Positions 8,346 to 15,941 of a stretch of DNA of 32,534 nt are shown here, piece after piece. A program made the position numbers and the translations under genes. Origin of the DNA: Sorangium cellulosum (GTDB lineage Bacteria > Myxococcota_A > Polyangia > Polyangiales > Polyangiaceae); assembly GCF_001589285.1 (NCBI RefSeq), contig NZ_JEMA01000212.1:1-32534 (forward strand). The letters run 5' to 3'. How positions within the stretch are numbered: position 1 is the stretch's first letter; each line of letters opens with the position of its first letter. The notes under the pieces were generated by a model. The model saw only the letters and a program-made list of their open reading frames with translations, did no database searches and was not told the DNA's origin.

Positions 8346-9782
8346 TCAGTAGAAATCGTACCTGGCGCCCAGGACAGGCATGAACAGCGGGAAGAGGGGG
8401 GCCGTGAGGGGCCCGCCCGGAAACCAGGCGGAGGCGGATCCATCGAGCCCAGTCGTGGTGTCGACGAACACCTGCTGGCTCGACGCCGGCCTCGGCACGG
8501 CGATGAGCACAGGCACCTCGAGCCCCAGCGTGAGCTCGACCCGCCCGGCCAGCCTGACGCCGGCTCGCACCTCGGGCGCGACGTAAACGAAGCGCGCCGC
8601 CGCGCTCTGCTCGAACGGGCTGAACGACAGCACGGGGCGCGTCGACACATGCGCGCTCGTGCGCGCGTCCGCCACCGCGCCGAACAGCCCGCCGGCGCCC
8701 AGCCGCACGTCGAGCAGGAAGCCCTCGCCCGACGAGTAGCCGACCCAGGCGCCGAGGAGCATGCCGCGGAGGGCCATCGCGTCGTCGACGCTCACCGAGT
8801 ACGAAGCCCCGCCGACGGCCTCGACCTTCGCGCTGCGCCCGCGGACAGCTTGCTGCACGCTCAGGTAGCCCGCCGAGACGCCAAACGATAGATCGTCGAT
8901 GCCGTACCCTCCGCGGACGAACAAGCTGGAGCCAACCCCGAGGGGCTTGCTGCAAGGCGCCACGCACCCCGTCGACCCGCCTCCGCCGATCGACACAACG
9001 AGCGGCGCCGCGGCGCTCACCTCGGCGAGCAGGCGAGACGGGCGGCGCGGCCGGCGTCCCCCGCGGCCATCGATGGACGCGGCGCCGCGCTCCGGTCGGA
9101 TCCCGCGTGCGCTCGGCTCCTCCCTCGTCGGCCCGGCGATCTCGAGCGCGGCCGCCTCCTGAAGCGGGATCAGCCGCGCCGTCACCTGGACCGCCGCCCC
9201 GCCGGCCACGTCGAGGCGCTGCTCGAACGGCCGGTACCCCGCTTTGACAACGCGGAGAGCGTGGAGGCCGCGAGGCACGCGAAGGGGCGCTGCGAGCGGG
9301 AGCTCGCCGCGCGATACGCCGTCGAGCAGGACCGTCGCGCCCGGCTCGCCGCCCACGATCCCGATGGTCCCGACGGCGTTGTGAAGGAGCCTGACGACCA
9401 GCAGGATGTCGCGTTTCTCCTCGTCCTTGAGCCGCTCGGAGAAGTCGTGCAGCGCGCTCTCGTACAGCTCGAGGGCGTCCAGGTAGCGCTCGAGCCATAT
9501 GAGACACGCGGCGGCGTTGGTCGTCCCGTTCAGCGTCACGAACAACGAGCGCGACGCCTGGAACTCGGCGAGCGCCTCGGCCCAGCGCTCCTGATCGCGC
9601 AGCGCGATCCCGCGCTCGAAGTGCGCGCGCGCGTCCTCGCGGCGCAGGACGGCACCGGGCCCGCCGGGCTGGGCGGCGGCGAGCGAGCCGAAGGACAGCG
9701 GTGCCAGGAGCGCCGCGGGGAGGAGGAGGCCGAGAACCGCGGAACGTCGGCGCTTCGTGCCCGGCATGGTGCGCGCCCTCAT
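8346..9782 (-). CDS. Exported TPR-PEGA protein with C-terminal outer-membrane beta-barrel
   Basis: 478 aa. Signal peptide at about 1-38 (basic RRRSAVLGLLLPAALLAP, then a SLAAAQ cleavage region). A TPR-like helical unit follows at about 48-115 (ARAHFERGIALRDQERWAEA), then a PEGA domain at about 130-205 (GEPGATVLLDGVSRGELPLAAPLRVPRG). The C-terminal half alternates Gly/aromatic strands (FVRGGYGIDDLSFGVSAGYL) and ends in the aromatic RYDFY, a usual outer-membrane barrel end. TPR-PEGA-barrel proteins recur in myxobacteria, probably as envelope scaffolds. The start at 9782 is chosen because its ATG overlaps the upstream gene's stop as ATGA. A second Met at 9767 with GAGGG eight bases upstream is an alternative that keeps the signal peptide. 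Confidence 0.82.
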   Translation of the reverse strand: MRARTMPGTKRRRSAVLGLLLPAALLAPLSFGSLAAAQPGGPGAVLRREDARAHFERGIALRDQERWAEALAEFQASRSLFVTLNGTTNAAACLIWLERYLDALELYESALHDFSERLKDEEKRDILLVVRLLHNAVGTIGIVGGEPGATVLLDGVSRGELPLAAPLRVPRGLHALRVVKAGYRPFEQRLDVAGGAAVQVTARLIPLQEAAALEIAGPTREEPSARGIRPERGAASIDGRGGRRPRRPSRLLAEVSAAAPLVVSIGGGGSTGCVAPCSKPLGVGSSLFVRGGYGIDDLSFGVSAGYLSVQQAVRGRSAKVEAVGGASYSVSVDDAMALRGMLLGAWVGYSSGEGFLLDVRLGAGGLFGAVADARTSAHVSTRPVLSFSPFEQSAAARFVYVAPEVRAGVRLAGRVELTLGLEVPVLIAVPRPASSQQVFVDTTTGLDGSASAWFPGGPLTAPLFPLFMPVLGARYDFY

Positions 9783-10528
9783 TCGAAGGCGTCTCCGGCC
9801 AGCACGCCGCTGCGCTGCTTCCTGTGCTCCGCCGCCGCGGCTGCGCCGGTCGGGCACCTGGGGATGACCTGCGTCGACGGGGGACAGACGCACGCCGAGC
9901 CCTCGTTCCCCCGCGCGGAGCTTCGCACAGCGCCTGGCGCGGAATCGGGCGCCGACTCCATCGCCGCGCGATCCGCCGGCGCGTCGTACTCGGCGGCGAC
10001 ACCGGGCAATACGGGCTCGGGCGCCAGCTCCGGCGTCTCGGCGAGCTCCAGCGCGGAGGCGTCGGCCTCGGCGGCCGCAGGCTCGGCGGTCGACGCGGTC
10101 GGGAGGCGGCCGCGCCCGAAGGGACGCGCGGCCCGCGCCAGCGCGGCGAGGTCCAGCGAGGGCGGCGAGACGCCGCCGTCCATGAGGGTCACGATCGTCT
10201 CGGCGTGCCGCGTGTCCCTGGAGAGGCGCACCCGATGCGTCTGCCCGACCCTCCCCGAGAGCTCGATGACGCCGTCCCGCCGCCGCGCCGGGACGCCGTC
10301 GATCTCGACCGCGGCGTCGGCGGGCAGGACGAGCAGCTTCACCCGGCGCTCGCCGGCGCCGAGCCGGTGCACGCCGGGCCGCGCCGTGGTGGGGGGGTGG
10401 ACCTCGGCGGCGTCGGCGGCCTCCGTCCCTGGCTCAGGTCTGTCGTCCTCGACGCCGGGCCGCTCGCACGCGCCCAGGGTCGACAGGAACACGAGCGCCG
10501 CTGTCGCGGCCATGTCGCGAGCCGTCAT
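9779..10528 (-). CDS. Lipoprotein with a PEGA-like domain
   Basis: 249 aa. The signal peptide ends in a lipobox STLGAC with the lipidated Cys at residue 21. A PEGA-like beta segment at about 62-118 (KLLVLPADAAVEIDGVPARR, then LSGRVGQTHRVRLS) resembles the domains found on the extracytoplasmic side of myxobacterial kinases. The rest is Ala/Pro/Glu-rich linker plus a C-terminal Cys cluster (C213, C215, C225) that could form disulphides or bind metal. It overlaps the nSTAND gene upstream and the barrel gene downstream by ATGA in both cases, so the three are translationally coupled. Partner role in an envelope complex is inferred from this linkage. Confidence 0.8.
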   Translation of the reverse strand: MTARDMAATAALVFLSTLGACERPGVEDDRPEPGTEAADAAEVHPPTTARPGVHRLGAGERRVKLLVLPADAAVEIDGVPARRRDGVIELSGRVGQTHRVRLSRDTRHAETIVTLMDGGVSPPSLDLAALARAARPFGRGRLPTASTAEPAAAEADASALELAETPELAPEPVLPGVAAEYDAPADRAAMESAPDSAPGAVRSSARGNEGSACVCPPSTQVIPRCPTGAAAAAEHRKQRSGVLAGDAFE

Positions 10529-13500
10529 TGTCGGAAGCCCTCCAGGGGGAGCGGCGCGCGCTCGTACGAGCGCTCGCACGCGGTGTACTGATCCCGGGCG
10601 GCGGACGCGGCCTCGCCCAGGTAGGTGACGCGCACGTCCGGCGGCAGGCAGTCTGTGTGCGCGGCGAGCAGGCGCTGCTTCAGCGCGTCCACGTCGGTCA
10701 TCCATGTGTGGACGCTGTTGTCCGTGGTGACGGTCATGAGCCTCTGCCCTCCGTCGAGGAAGGCCAGGGCGATGACCGGCGCCGGAGCCCCGAGCACGAT
10801 GGGCGCGCCCTTGCCGTCGGCGCTCCACAGGCGGACGGTGCCGTCGGCTGACGAGGTGACGACGCGCTCGCCGCCAGGGCTGAAGAGGGCGCAGAGGACC
10901 GCGCCCTCGTGCCCGCGCAGCACGATGGGATCGCCCATGCCGTCGGCGCTCCACACCCGCGCGGTGCCGTCGTCCGAGGCGGTGACGACGCGCGCGCCGT
11001 CGGGGCTCCACGCGCCGGCGTAGACGTCGCCGCCGTGGCCCTCGAGCACGACGGGCTCGCCCTCGCCGCCGGCGCTCCACACCCGGGCCGTGTGATCGAG
11101 CGACGTGGTCAGGACGCGCGCGCCGTCGGGGCTCCACGCCGCGGCGGTGAGCCAGTCCTCGTGCCCGCGCAGCACGACGGGCTCGCCCTTGCCGTCGGCG
11201 CTCCACACGCGCGCCGTGCCGTCGTCCGATGCCGTCGCGACGCGCGCGCCGTCGGGGCTCATGACGGCGGCGCGCACCTCGGCCTCGTGGCCCCTGAGCA
11301 CGACGGGCTCGCCCTCGCCGTCGACGCGGAAGACGCGCGCCGTCCCGTCGAACGAGGCCGTGACGACGCGCGCGCCGTCCGGGCTCGGCGACGCGCTCGC
11401 CACCCACCCTTCATGGCCCCTGAGCACGACGGGCTGGCCCTCGCCGTCGACCCGGAAGACGCGCGCCGTCCGGTCCTCGTAGGCTGCGACGACGCGCGCG
11501 CCCCCCGCGGCGATGGACGCCGCGTGGAAGAAGCCCAGGTGAGGGCGCCTGCGCGGCATCGATCGGAGCGGCTCGGCGCTCCACACCTTCGCCGTGCGGT
11601 CGAACGAGCGCCCCCTCGGATCGGACGCGGCGGTGACGACGCGCGCGCCGTCGGGGCTCCACGCCGCGGAGCGGAGGGGCGCGCGGTGCCCGGCCAGGAC
11701 GAGCGGCGGGCCGCTCCCGTCCGCCGGCCAGAGGCGCGCCGTCCTGTCCGCGGAGGCGCTGGCGACGTACTTGCCGTCGGGGCTCCACGAGACGAAGCTC
11801 ACCGCGAGCGTGTGGCCGGTCAGGACGACGGGCTCGCCTTGGCCGTCGACGCGGAAGACGCGCACGCTCCGATCGGCCGACGCCGTGGCCACGCGCAGGC
11901 CGTCGGGGCTCAAGGCCAGGTGGGTGATGCCGTCCTCGTGCCCGGCGAGCACCACGGGCGCGGCCGCGCCGGTGAGCCTGAAGACGCGCGCCGTCCGGTC
12001 GCGTGAGCCGGTGACGACGCGCGCGCCGTCGGGGCTCACCGCCACGGCGACCACCTCGCCCGTGTGCCCGCGCAGGACGAGGCTCCCGCCCGTCGCGCCC
12101 GGCGTCCAGACGCGCGCCGTCCTGTCGCGTGAGCCGGTGACGACGCGCGCGCCGTCGGGGCTCCACACGACCGCGTTGATGGGGCCGCGGTGGCCGGTGA
12201 GCACGATCGGCTCGCCCTCGCCGTCGGCGCCCCACACGCGCGCCGTCCCGTCGTCCGATGCCGTCGCGACGCGCGCGCCGTCGGGGCTCGCAGCCACCGC
12301 CGTCACGCCGCCGTGATGGCCCGTCAGCTCCACCGGCGGGCCCGCGCCGTCGGCGCGCCACACGCGCGCGATGCCGTCCTCCGAGCCCGTGAGCACGCGC
12401 GCGCCGTCGGCGCTCCAGGCGGCCGCGAGGATGGCCCCGCCGTGGCCGTTCAGCTCCACCGGACGGCCGGTGCCGTCGGCGCGCCACACGCGCGCCGCGC
12501 CGTCGGCGGAGGCCGTGAGCACGCGCGCGCCGTCGGGGCTCCACACGGCCACGGCGAGGGGGCCCGTATGCCCGTGGAGGGTCGCGCGGAGCGCGTTCGT
12601 GGCGAGGGCGTCGCTCGCCAGCTCGACCCAGCCGCGCCGCATCGCGGGAAGCTCCACCTCGGGCAGGAGCTTCATCGCCAGCGGGAGCCGGGCGCGCACC
12701 GCGAGCTCGCGGAAGCCCGCGAGGATGCTGGCGTCGTGCGCCTCGGAGCGCTTCTTCTCGGCGAACCACCGCAGCCGGTCGGCCTCGCGCCGGGCCTCGG
12801 CCTCCTCGACGCGCAGGCGGTCCGCGCGGAGCTTCTGGTGGTACGCCACGGCGCCGAGCGACGCCGCGCCGGCCGCGACAAGGAGCGACGCCGCGGCCGC
12901 GGCGGCGAAGCGGCGCCGCCGCGCGCGCTCCGCGGCGAGCCTTGCCTCCGCCTCGGCGCGCTCGCGGAGGTGCGCCTCCTGCTGCCGGCGCTGCTGCCGC
13001 TGCTCGAAGACCTTGCGCGCCAGCCAGTCGTGGCCGATCTCGAAGTACCGGCTCCCCTGGTGCTCCGCGGCGTGGAGGATGGCCGCGCCCTCGAGCGCCC
13101 TCAGCGCCGGCTCGAGCTCGCCAGCGGGGAGGATCCGTAGCAGCTCCTTCTCGGTGCGCAGCGTGCGGCTGCCGTCCGCTGTCACCAGGTGGTCCTCGAG
13201 CAGCCGCCGCGCCGCGTCGCGCAGCGCGCCGAGGCCGGCGAGCGTCGCCTCGAGGTAGCGCTGCAGGATCGGCTCGGCCTCGGCCTCGCTGGCCGCGGCG
13301 CCGCCCTCCTCGCGCTGCGCGAAGAGCGCGCGGCACACGATCTGCGCGTACGCCCCCTGCGCCTCGGCCTCGCCGACAGCGGCCTGGCCGGGCACGCGCA
13401 CCTGGAGCATGAGCGGGCGCACCTCCGCCGGCGTCCACGCCTGCGGCGGCTCGCCCGCGACGGCCGCCTGGCAGACGGCCTCGCAGAGCTCGTCGACCGT

Positions 13501-14085
13501 CAGGGGGCCGACGCGGAAGCCGTGATCGAGGAGCCGGTGGTGCTCGCGCAGCCGATCGCGGAAGCGGCCGAGGTAGTCCTCGCGGAGCGACAGCACGAGG
13601 CGCAGGTTGCGGGTGGGCAGCGCGGCGAGGCGGCTCACGCAGGCGAAGAACGCCTCGGCCTCGGCCGCGGCGCGCGCCGCGTAGAGCAGCTGCTCGATCT
13701 GATCGAGGTAGACGACCACGAGCCGCGGCGACCCGCGCGCCGCGCGCTGCGCCGCCGTGATCAGCGCGTCCGCGGGCGAGGCGCCGGCCGGCCGCTCGCC
13801 GAGGCAGAGGGCGCTGTACACAGCGTCCGCGAGCCAGCGCGTCGGGTCTTGATCCTCGGGCCAGCCGTCGACCCGCGCCACGCGGATCTCTTGCTTCTCG
13901 ATGAGCGACGGGAGGACCGCCGCCTGCACCAGGGACGACTTGCCGGCGCCGGACGGCCCGAAGACGGTGACGCAGCGGTTGGCGAGGATGGATCCCTCGA
14001 GCTGGTGGGCCATGTCGCCGCGCCCGTAGAAGCGATCTCGGTCGGAGGCGCGGTAAGGTTGCGGGCCGGGGAAGGGGTTCTTCAT
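10525..14085 (-). CDS. nSTAND NTPase with transmembrane segment and about 15 WD40 repeats
   Basis: 1186 aa. The N-terminus NPFPGPQPY...DRFYGR is the hallmark entry of nSTAND1 P-loop NTPases, followed by Walker A GPSGAGKSS (43-51) and Walker B VVVYLDQIEQLL (about 123-134). A helical STAND arm leads to a coiled, charged region, one hydrophobic segment at about 392-415, and then WD40 repeats from about 503 to 1130. The C-terminal ALKQRLLAAHTDCLPP...YLGE...CE motif is common in myxobacterial WD40-STAND proteins. STAND NTPases act as nucleotide-gated switches, with WD40 propellers sensing or scaffolding partners. The start at 14085 is preferred (GGAG seven bases upstream, Met just before the conserved NPFPG); an upstream ATG at 14103 lacks a ribosome site. 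The gene is coupled to the downstream lipoprotein by ATGA. Confidence 0.93.
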   Translation of the reverse strand: MKNPFPGPQPYRASDRDRFYGRGDMAHQLEGSILANRCVTVFGPSGAGKSSLVQAAVLPSLIEKQEIRVARVDGWPEDQDPTRWLADAVYSALCLGERPAGASPADALITAAQRAARGSPRLVVVYLDQIEQLLYAARAAAEAEAFFACVSRLAALPTRNLRLVLSLREDYLGRFRDRLREHHRLLDHGFRVGPLTVDELCEAVCQAAVAGEPPQAWTPAEVRPLMLQVRVPGQAAVGEAEAQGAYAQIVCRALFAQREEGGAAASEAEAEPILQRYLEATLAGLGALRDAARRLLEDHLVTADGSRTLRTEKELLRILPAGELEPALRALEGAAILHAAEHQGSRYFEIGHDWLARKVFEQRQQRRQQEAHLRERAEAEARLAAERARRRRFAAAAAASLLVAAGAASLGAVAYHQKLRADRLRVEEAEARREADRLRWFAEKKRSEAHDASILAGFRELAVRARLPLAMKLLPEVELPAMRRGWVELASDALATNALRATLHGHTGPLAVAVWSPDGARVLTASADGAARVWRADGTGRPVELNGHGGAILAAAWSADGARVLTGSEDGIARVWRADGAGPPVELTGHHGGVTAVAASPDGARVATASDDGTARVWGADGEGEPIVLTGHRGPINAVVWSPDGARVVTGSRDRTARVWTPGATGGSLVLRGHTGEVVAVAVSPDGARVVTGSRDRTARVFRLTGAAAPVVLAGHEDGITHLALSPDGLRVATASADRSVRVFRVDGQGEPVVLTGHTLAVSFVSWSPDGKYVASASADRTARLWPADGSGPPLVLAGHRAPLRSAAWSPDGARVVTAASDPRGRSFDRTAKVWSAEPLRSMPRRRPHLGFFHAASIAAGGARVVAAYEDRTARVFRVDGEGQPVVLRGHEGWVASASPSPDGARVVTASFDGTARVFRVDGEGEPVVLRGHEAEVRAAVMSPDGARVATASDDGTARVWSADGKGEPVVLRGHEDWLTAAAWSPDGARVLTTSLDHTARVWSAGGEGEPVVLEGHGGDVYAGAWSPDGARVVTASDDGTARVWSADGMGDPIVLRGHEGAVLCALFSPGGERVVTSSADGTVRLWSADGKGAPIVLGAPAPVIALAFLDGGQRLMTVTTDNSVHTWMTDVDALKQRLLAAHTDCLPPDVRVTYLGEAASAARDQYTACERSYERAPLPLEGFRQ
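10695..12579 (-). repeat. WD40 repeat array within the nSTAND gene
   Basis: Roughly fifteen units of about 41-43 codons with the recurring pattern LxGHxG...WSPDGARVxTxSxDGTARVWxADGxGxPVV. Thirteen are near-canonical; the ninth (around GFFHAASIAAGGARVV) and the last are degenerate. The number fits two seven-bladed propellers. Many units share long stretches at the DNA level, for example the GCGCGCGCCGTCGGGGCT word on the plus strand, which suggests recent amplification or gene conversion. Confidence 0.9.
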
Positions 14086-14110
14086 CGTGAGGCTCCGGGC
14101 CATGTAGCGA

Positions 14111-15097
14111 TCAACCCGGGTGGGGCGCGCTCGCGGGGGCCGCGCACTTGTCGGGTGATTCCGAGCGGGTCACCCAGCGCCGGAGGTCGATGTTCACCGT
14201 CCCCAACCAGGCGCCCGGGAGCACGCGGACGTTGTAAGTCACGCCAGGCGCCATCTTCTGAGCCTCTCCCCACGCGCCGAGGGCGCCGCCGAGGTCGAGC
14301 GCCGCGCCGCCCTCGCACGAGAGCTTCCCCGCCCAGGACGCGCCGCTCGTGTCGAGCGCCGCGACGTTGAACGAGCACGCGTCGAGATCGCAGGCGTTGC
14401 CCGGACCCACGGCCGAGCCGGCGCAGTCTTTCTTGTCGTAGACCACGCTGAAGCACTCGGGATAGTCCGCGAAGAAGAGAGAGGCCCCCTGGAGCTTCCG
14501 GCCCGACGAGCTCGACGCGCTCACGGAGGCCCCTCCGAGCGCGGCGGCGTCGATCGAGAGGGCCGCGGTGGTCGACTGCTCGGCCGCCACCTCGATCGTC
14601 CCCGCTCTGATCGCGCGGGTCAGCACCTTCACGTAGCTCGTCCCCGCCTCGCCGAACAGGCCGGTGCACGCGCCGCTCGCGTTCAGGTAGACCGCCGAGA
14701 GCCTGCTCTCCACGAGGTCCGTCAGCGTGACGCTGGCGCTCCGCTCCGAGGACGCGCCGGCCGCGGGGGCGACCTCGAGGGCGCCGCCGAAGTCGGCGGA
14801 GAGCCTGCCGTCGAGCACGTCCCCGTAGCGCAGCGTCACCATGGACCAGCTCGGCGCCGCGGTGCCCTGATCACCGTCGAAGCAGGCGTTCGTCTCGGGC
14901 TGGTCCCCGAGCAGACGGCGTCCGAGGCTCGCGGCGCCGGTCGCCGGCGTGCGCACGCGGTAGTCCGGCGCGAGCTCCTTGATCGCCTGGTCGAGCGTGA
15001 CCGTCGCGGCGCTCGCGCACGCCGTGAGCTGGAGCGCGGCCAGCGTCGCGATCACGACCCGGGTCGGCGAGGGCTTGCTGTCATCATCGATCTTCAC
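14111..15097 (-). CDS. Predicted lipoprotein of unknown function, GTG start
   Basis: 328 aa. A hydrophobic segment (VVIATLAALQ) ends in a lipobox LTAC with Cys at residue 27. The mature domain has seven further Cys, several in one cluster (CFSVVYDKKDC...NACDLDAC), and Ser/Ala-rich beta-like segments; I do not recognise the family. The start is GTG at 15095-15097, fixed by a very strong GAGGAGG (15105-15111) seven bases upstream. The stop lies 25 bases before the preferred nSTAND start and 7 before the alternative, so the two genes are almost certainly co-transcribed. It may be the outer-membrane or periplasmic partner of the NTPase system (inference). Confidence 0.82.
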   Translation of the reverse strand: MKIDDDSKPSPTRVVIATLAALQLTACASAATVTLDQAIKELAPDYRVRTPATGAASLGRRLLGDQPETNACFDGDQGTAAPSWSMVTLRYGDVLDGRLSADFGGALEVAPAAGASSERSASVTLTDLVESRLSAVYLNASGACTGLFGEAGTSYVKVLTRAIRAGTIEVAAEQSTTAALSIDAAALGGASVSASSSSGRKLQGASLFFADYPECFSVVYDKKDCAGSAVGPGNACDLDACSFNVAALDTSGASWAGKLSCEGGAALDLGGALGAWGEAQKMAPGVTYNVRVLPGAWLGTVNIDLRRWVTRSESPDKCAAPASAPHPG

Positions 15098-15104
15098 GGT
15101 GGAT

Positions 15105-15111
15105 CCTCCTC
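15105..15111 (-). promoter_or_regulatory. Strong ribosome binding site fixing a GTG start
   Basis: GAGGAGG, seven bases ahead of the GTG at 15097. It decides the start of the lipoprotein gene, which has no nearby ATG giving an intact signal peptide. Confidence 0.85.
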
Positions 15112-15154
15112 GGGGCGCGGCATGGCGCGCTCGCGGTGAACGTGCGCCGCGCGG

Positions 15155-15598
15155 CTACGGCGAGATGGCCAGGAGCACGTCGTCGATCTCCCCGGCGAGC
15201 CTCTCGACGTCCGCCGACGCGTCCCGGGCGAGCCAGTCGACATCGTCCTTCCGGCGGTAGATCTCGGCGCGGATCCGCGGGACGACGACGAGCTCTTCGT
15301 CCTCGGTGAGCTCGTCGGCGAGCAATGTCACCGAGACGTCGCACACCTTGGTGCTGCCCTCCGGCTCGGGGATCCGCAGGGTCACAGTAACGGTCGCGCT
15401 CTCGGCATCGAGGCGCGCTGTCGCGCGGCCCTCGAAGTGGGCTGACAGGGCCTTGCCCACGGACCGCAGCAAGGCCTGGATCGCGCCCCTCGGCGCGGCG
15501 CCTTCGAGGCGCGCGCGGAACGAGACGCCCACCGTCACGGACGACGAGCCGCCGAAGTCGAGAGGCCCGTCCTGGTTCGTTTGTTCTTCCATGGTCAT
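15155..15598 (-). CDS. Small cytoplasmic protein of unknown function, first gene of the nSTAND operon
   Basis: 147 aa, acidic, no signal peptide or membrane segment. The centre alternates beta-like strands (SSSVTVGVSFRARLEG, then ATARLDAESATVTVTLRIPE), and the C-terminal third is helical and acidic (DWLARDASADVERLAGEIDD). I do not recognise the family. The start at 15598 is chosen because GAGGA lies eight bases upstream; two codons further a second Met is also possible. It is the first gene after the shared two-part motif at 15653-15697, with a 56-base gap to the lipoprotein gene. A small soluble protein heading a STAND operon could be a ligand or adaptor of the NTPase, but that is inference from position only. 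Confidence 0.75.
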   Translation of the reverse strand: MTMEEQTNQDGPLDFGGSSSVTVGVSFRARLEGAAPRGAIQALLRSVGKALSAHFEGRATARLDAESATVTVTLRIPEPEGSTKVCDVSVTLLADELTEDEELVVVPRIRAEIYRRKDDVDWLARDASADVERLAGEIDDVLLAISP

Positions 15599-15941
15599 TG
15601 TCGCGATCCTCGGGGCGAACCCCTCTGTCGCCCCTCTCTCGCAGAGAGATGCCCCCATGAAACGCACGGCGCCGCGCCCTGTCATCTTAAGAGAAATCAA
15701 GGTGAGCGCTGCGGGCGACGAGGCGATCGTTCCCCGCGTCGCTCGCCTTGAACACGTTTAAGATCAAACAACCGTCACGAGCGCCTGCGCCGGACGTCGT
15801 GAGGGGTGAAGCAGCGCCCTCCCTGTCTGTCGACGGGCGACGGGCACCTGCGTCGAGCCTGCACCTGTCGCGACGGCCGCCCTGCATCTGTCGGCCGGAG
15901 GGTGGAGGTCTGTACCGAGCAACCCTTCTGGCGAGGCGCGC
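15599..15941. other. Divergent regulatory region between the nSTAND operon and the giant gene
   Basis: 343 bases. It holds the two-part motif (15653-15697) facing the minus-strand operon. For the plus-strand giant gene there is a TTGAAC at 15748 followed by an AT-rich GTTTAAGATCAAAC (15756-15769) with GTTT/AAAC dyad ends, a plausible but unproven promoter or operator. The rest is GC-rich with GCACCTG repeats near 15843-15870. No gene is seen; the short open frame at about 15748-15945 has no ribosome site. Confidence 0.6.
15653..15697 (-). promoter_or_regulatory. Two-part promoter-like motif, copy A (minus-strand nSTAND operon)
   Basis: Reading on the minus strand: ATTTCTCTTAAGATGAC (15697-15681), 18 bases, then TTTCATGGGG (15662-15653). 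The same two blocks with the same 18-base gap occur at 26677-26721 ahead of the plus-strand hydrolase operon. Block 1 contains the palindrome TCTTAAGA and is strikingly AT-rich for this genome. The 18-base gap suits -35/-10 spacing. The start codon is 54 bases downstream. The conserved bases include every wobble position while the gap is not conserved, which favours a DNA signal over a coding remnant. Confidence 0.7.

Noticed and set aside
15748-15800. Possible third copy of the two-part motif ahead of the giant gene (TTTAAGATCAAA)
   Set aside because: Only TTAAGAT and one later base match, and nothing like TTTCATGGGG occurs at the right distance. At most it is a distant relative of the motif.
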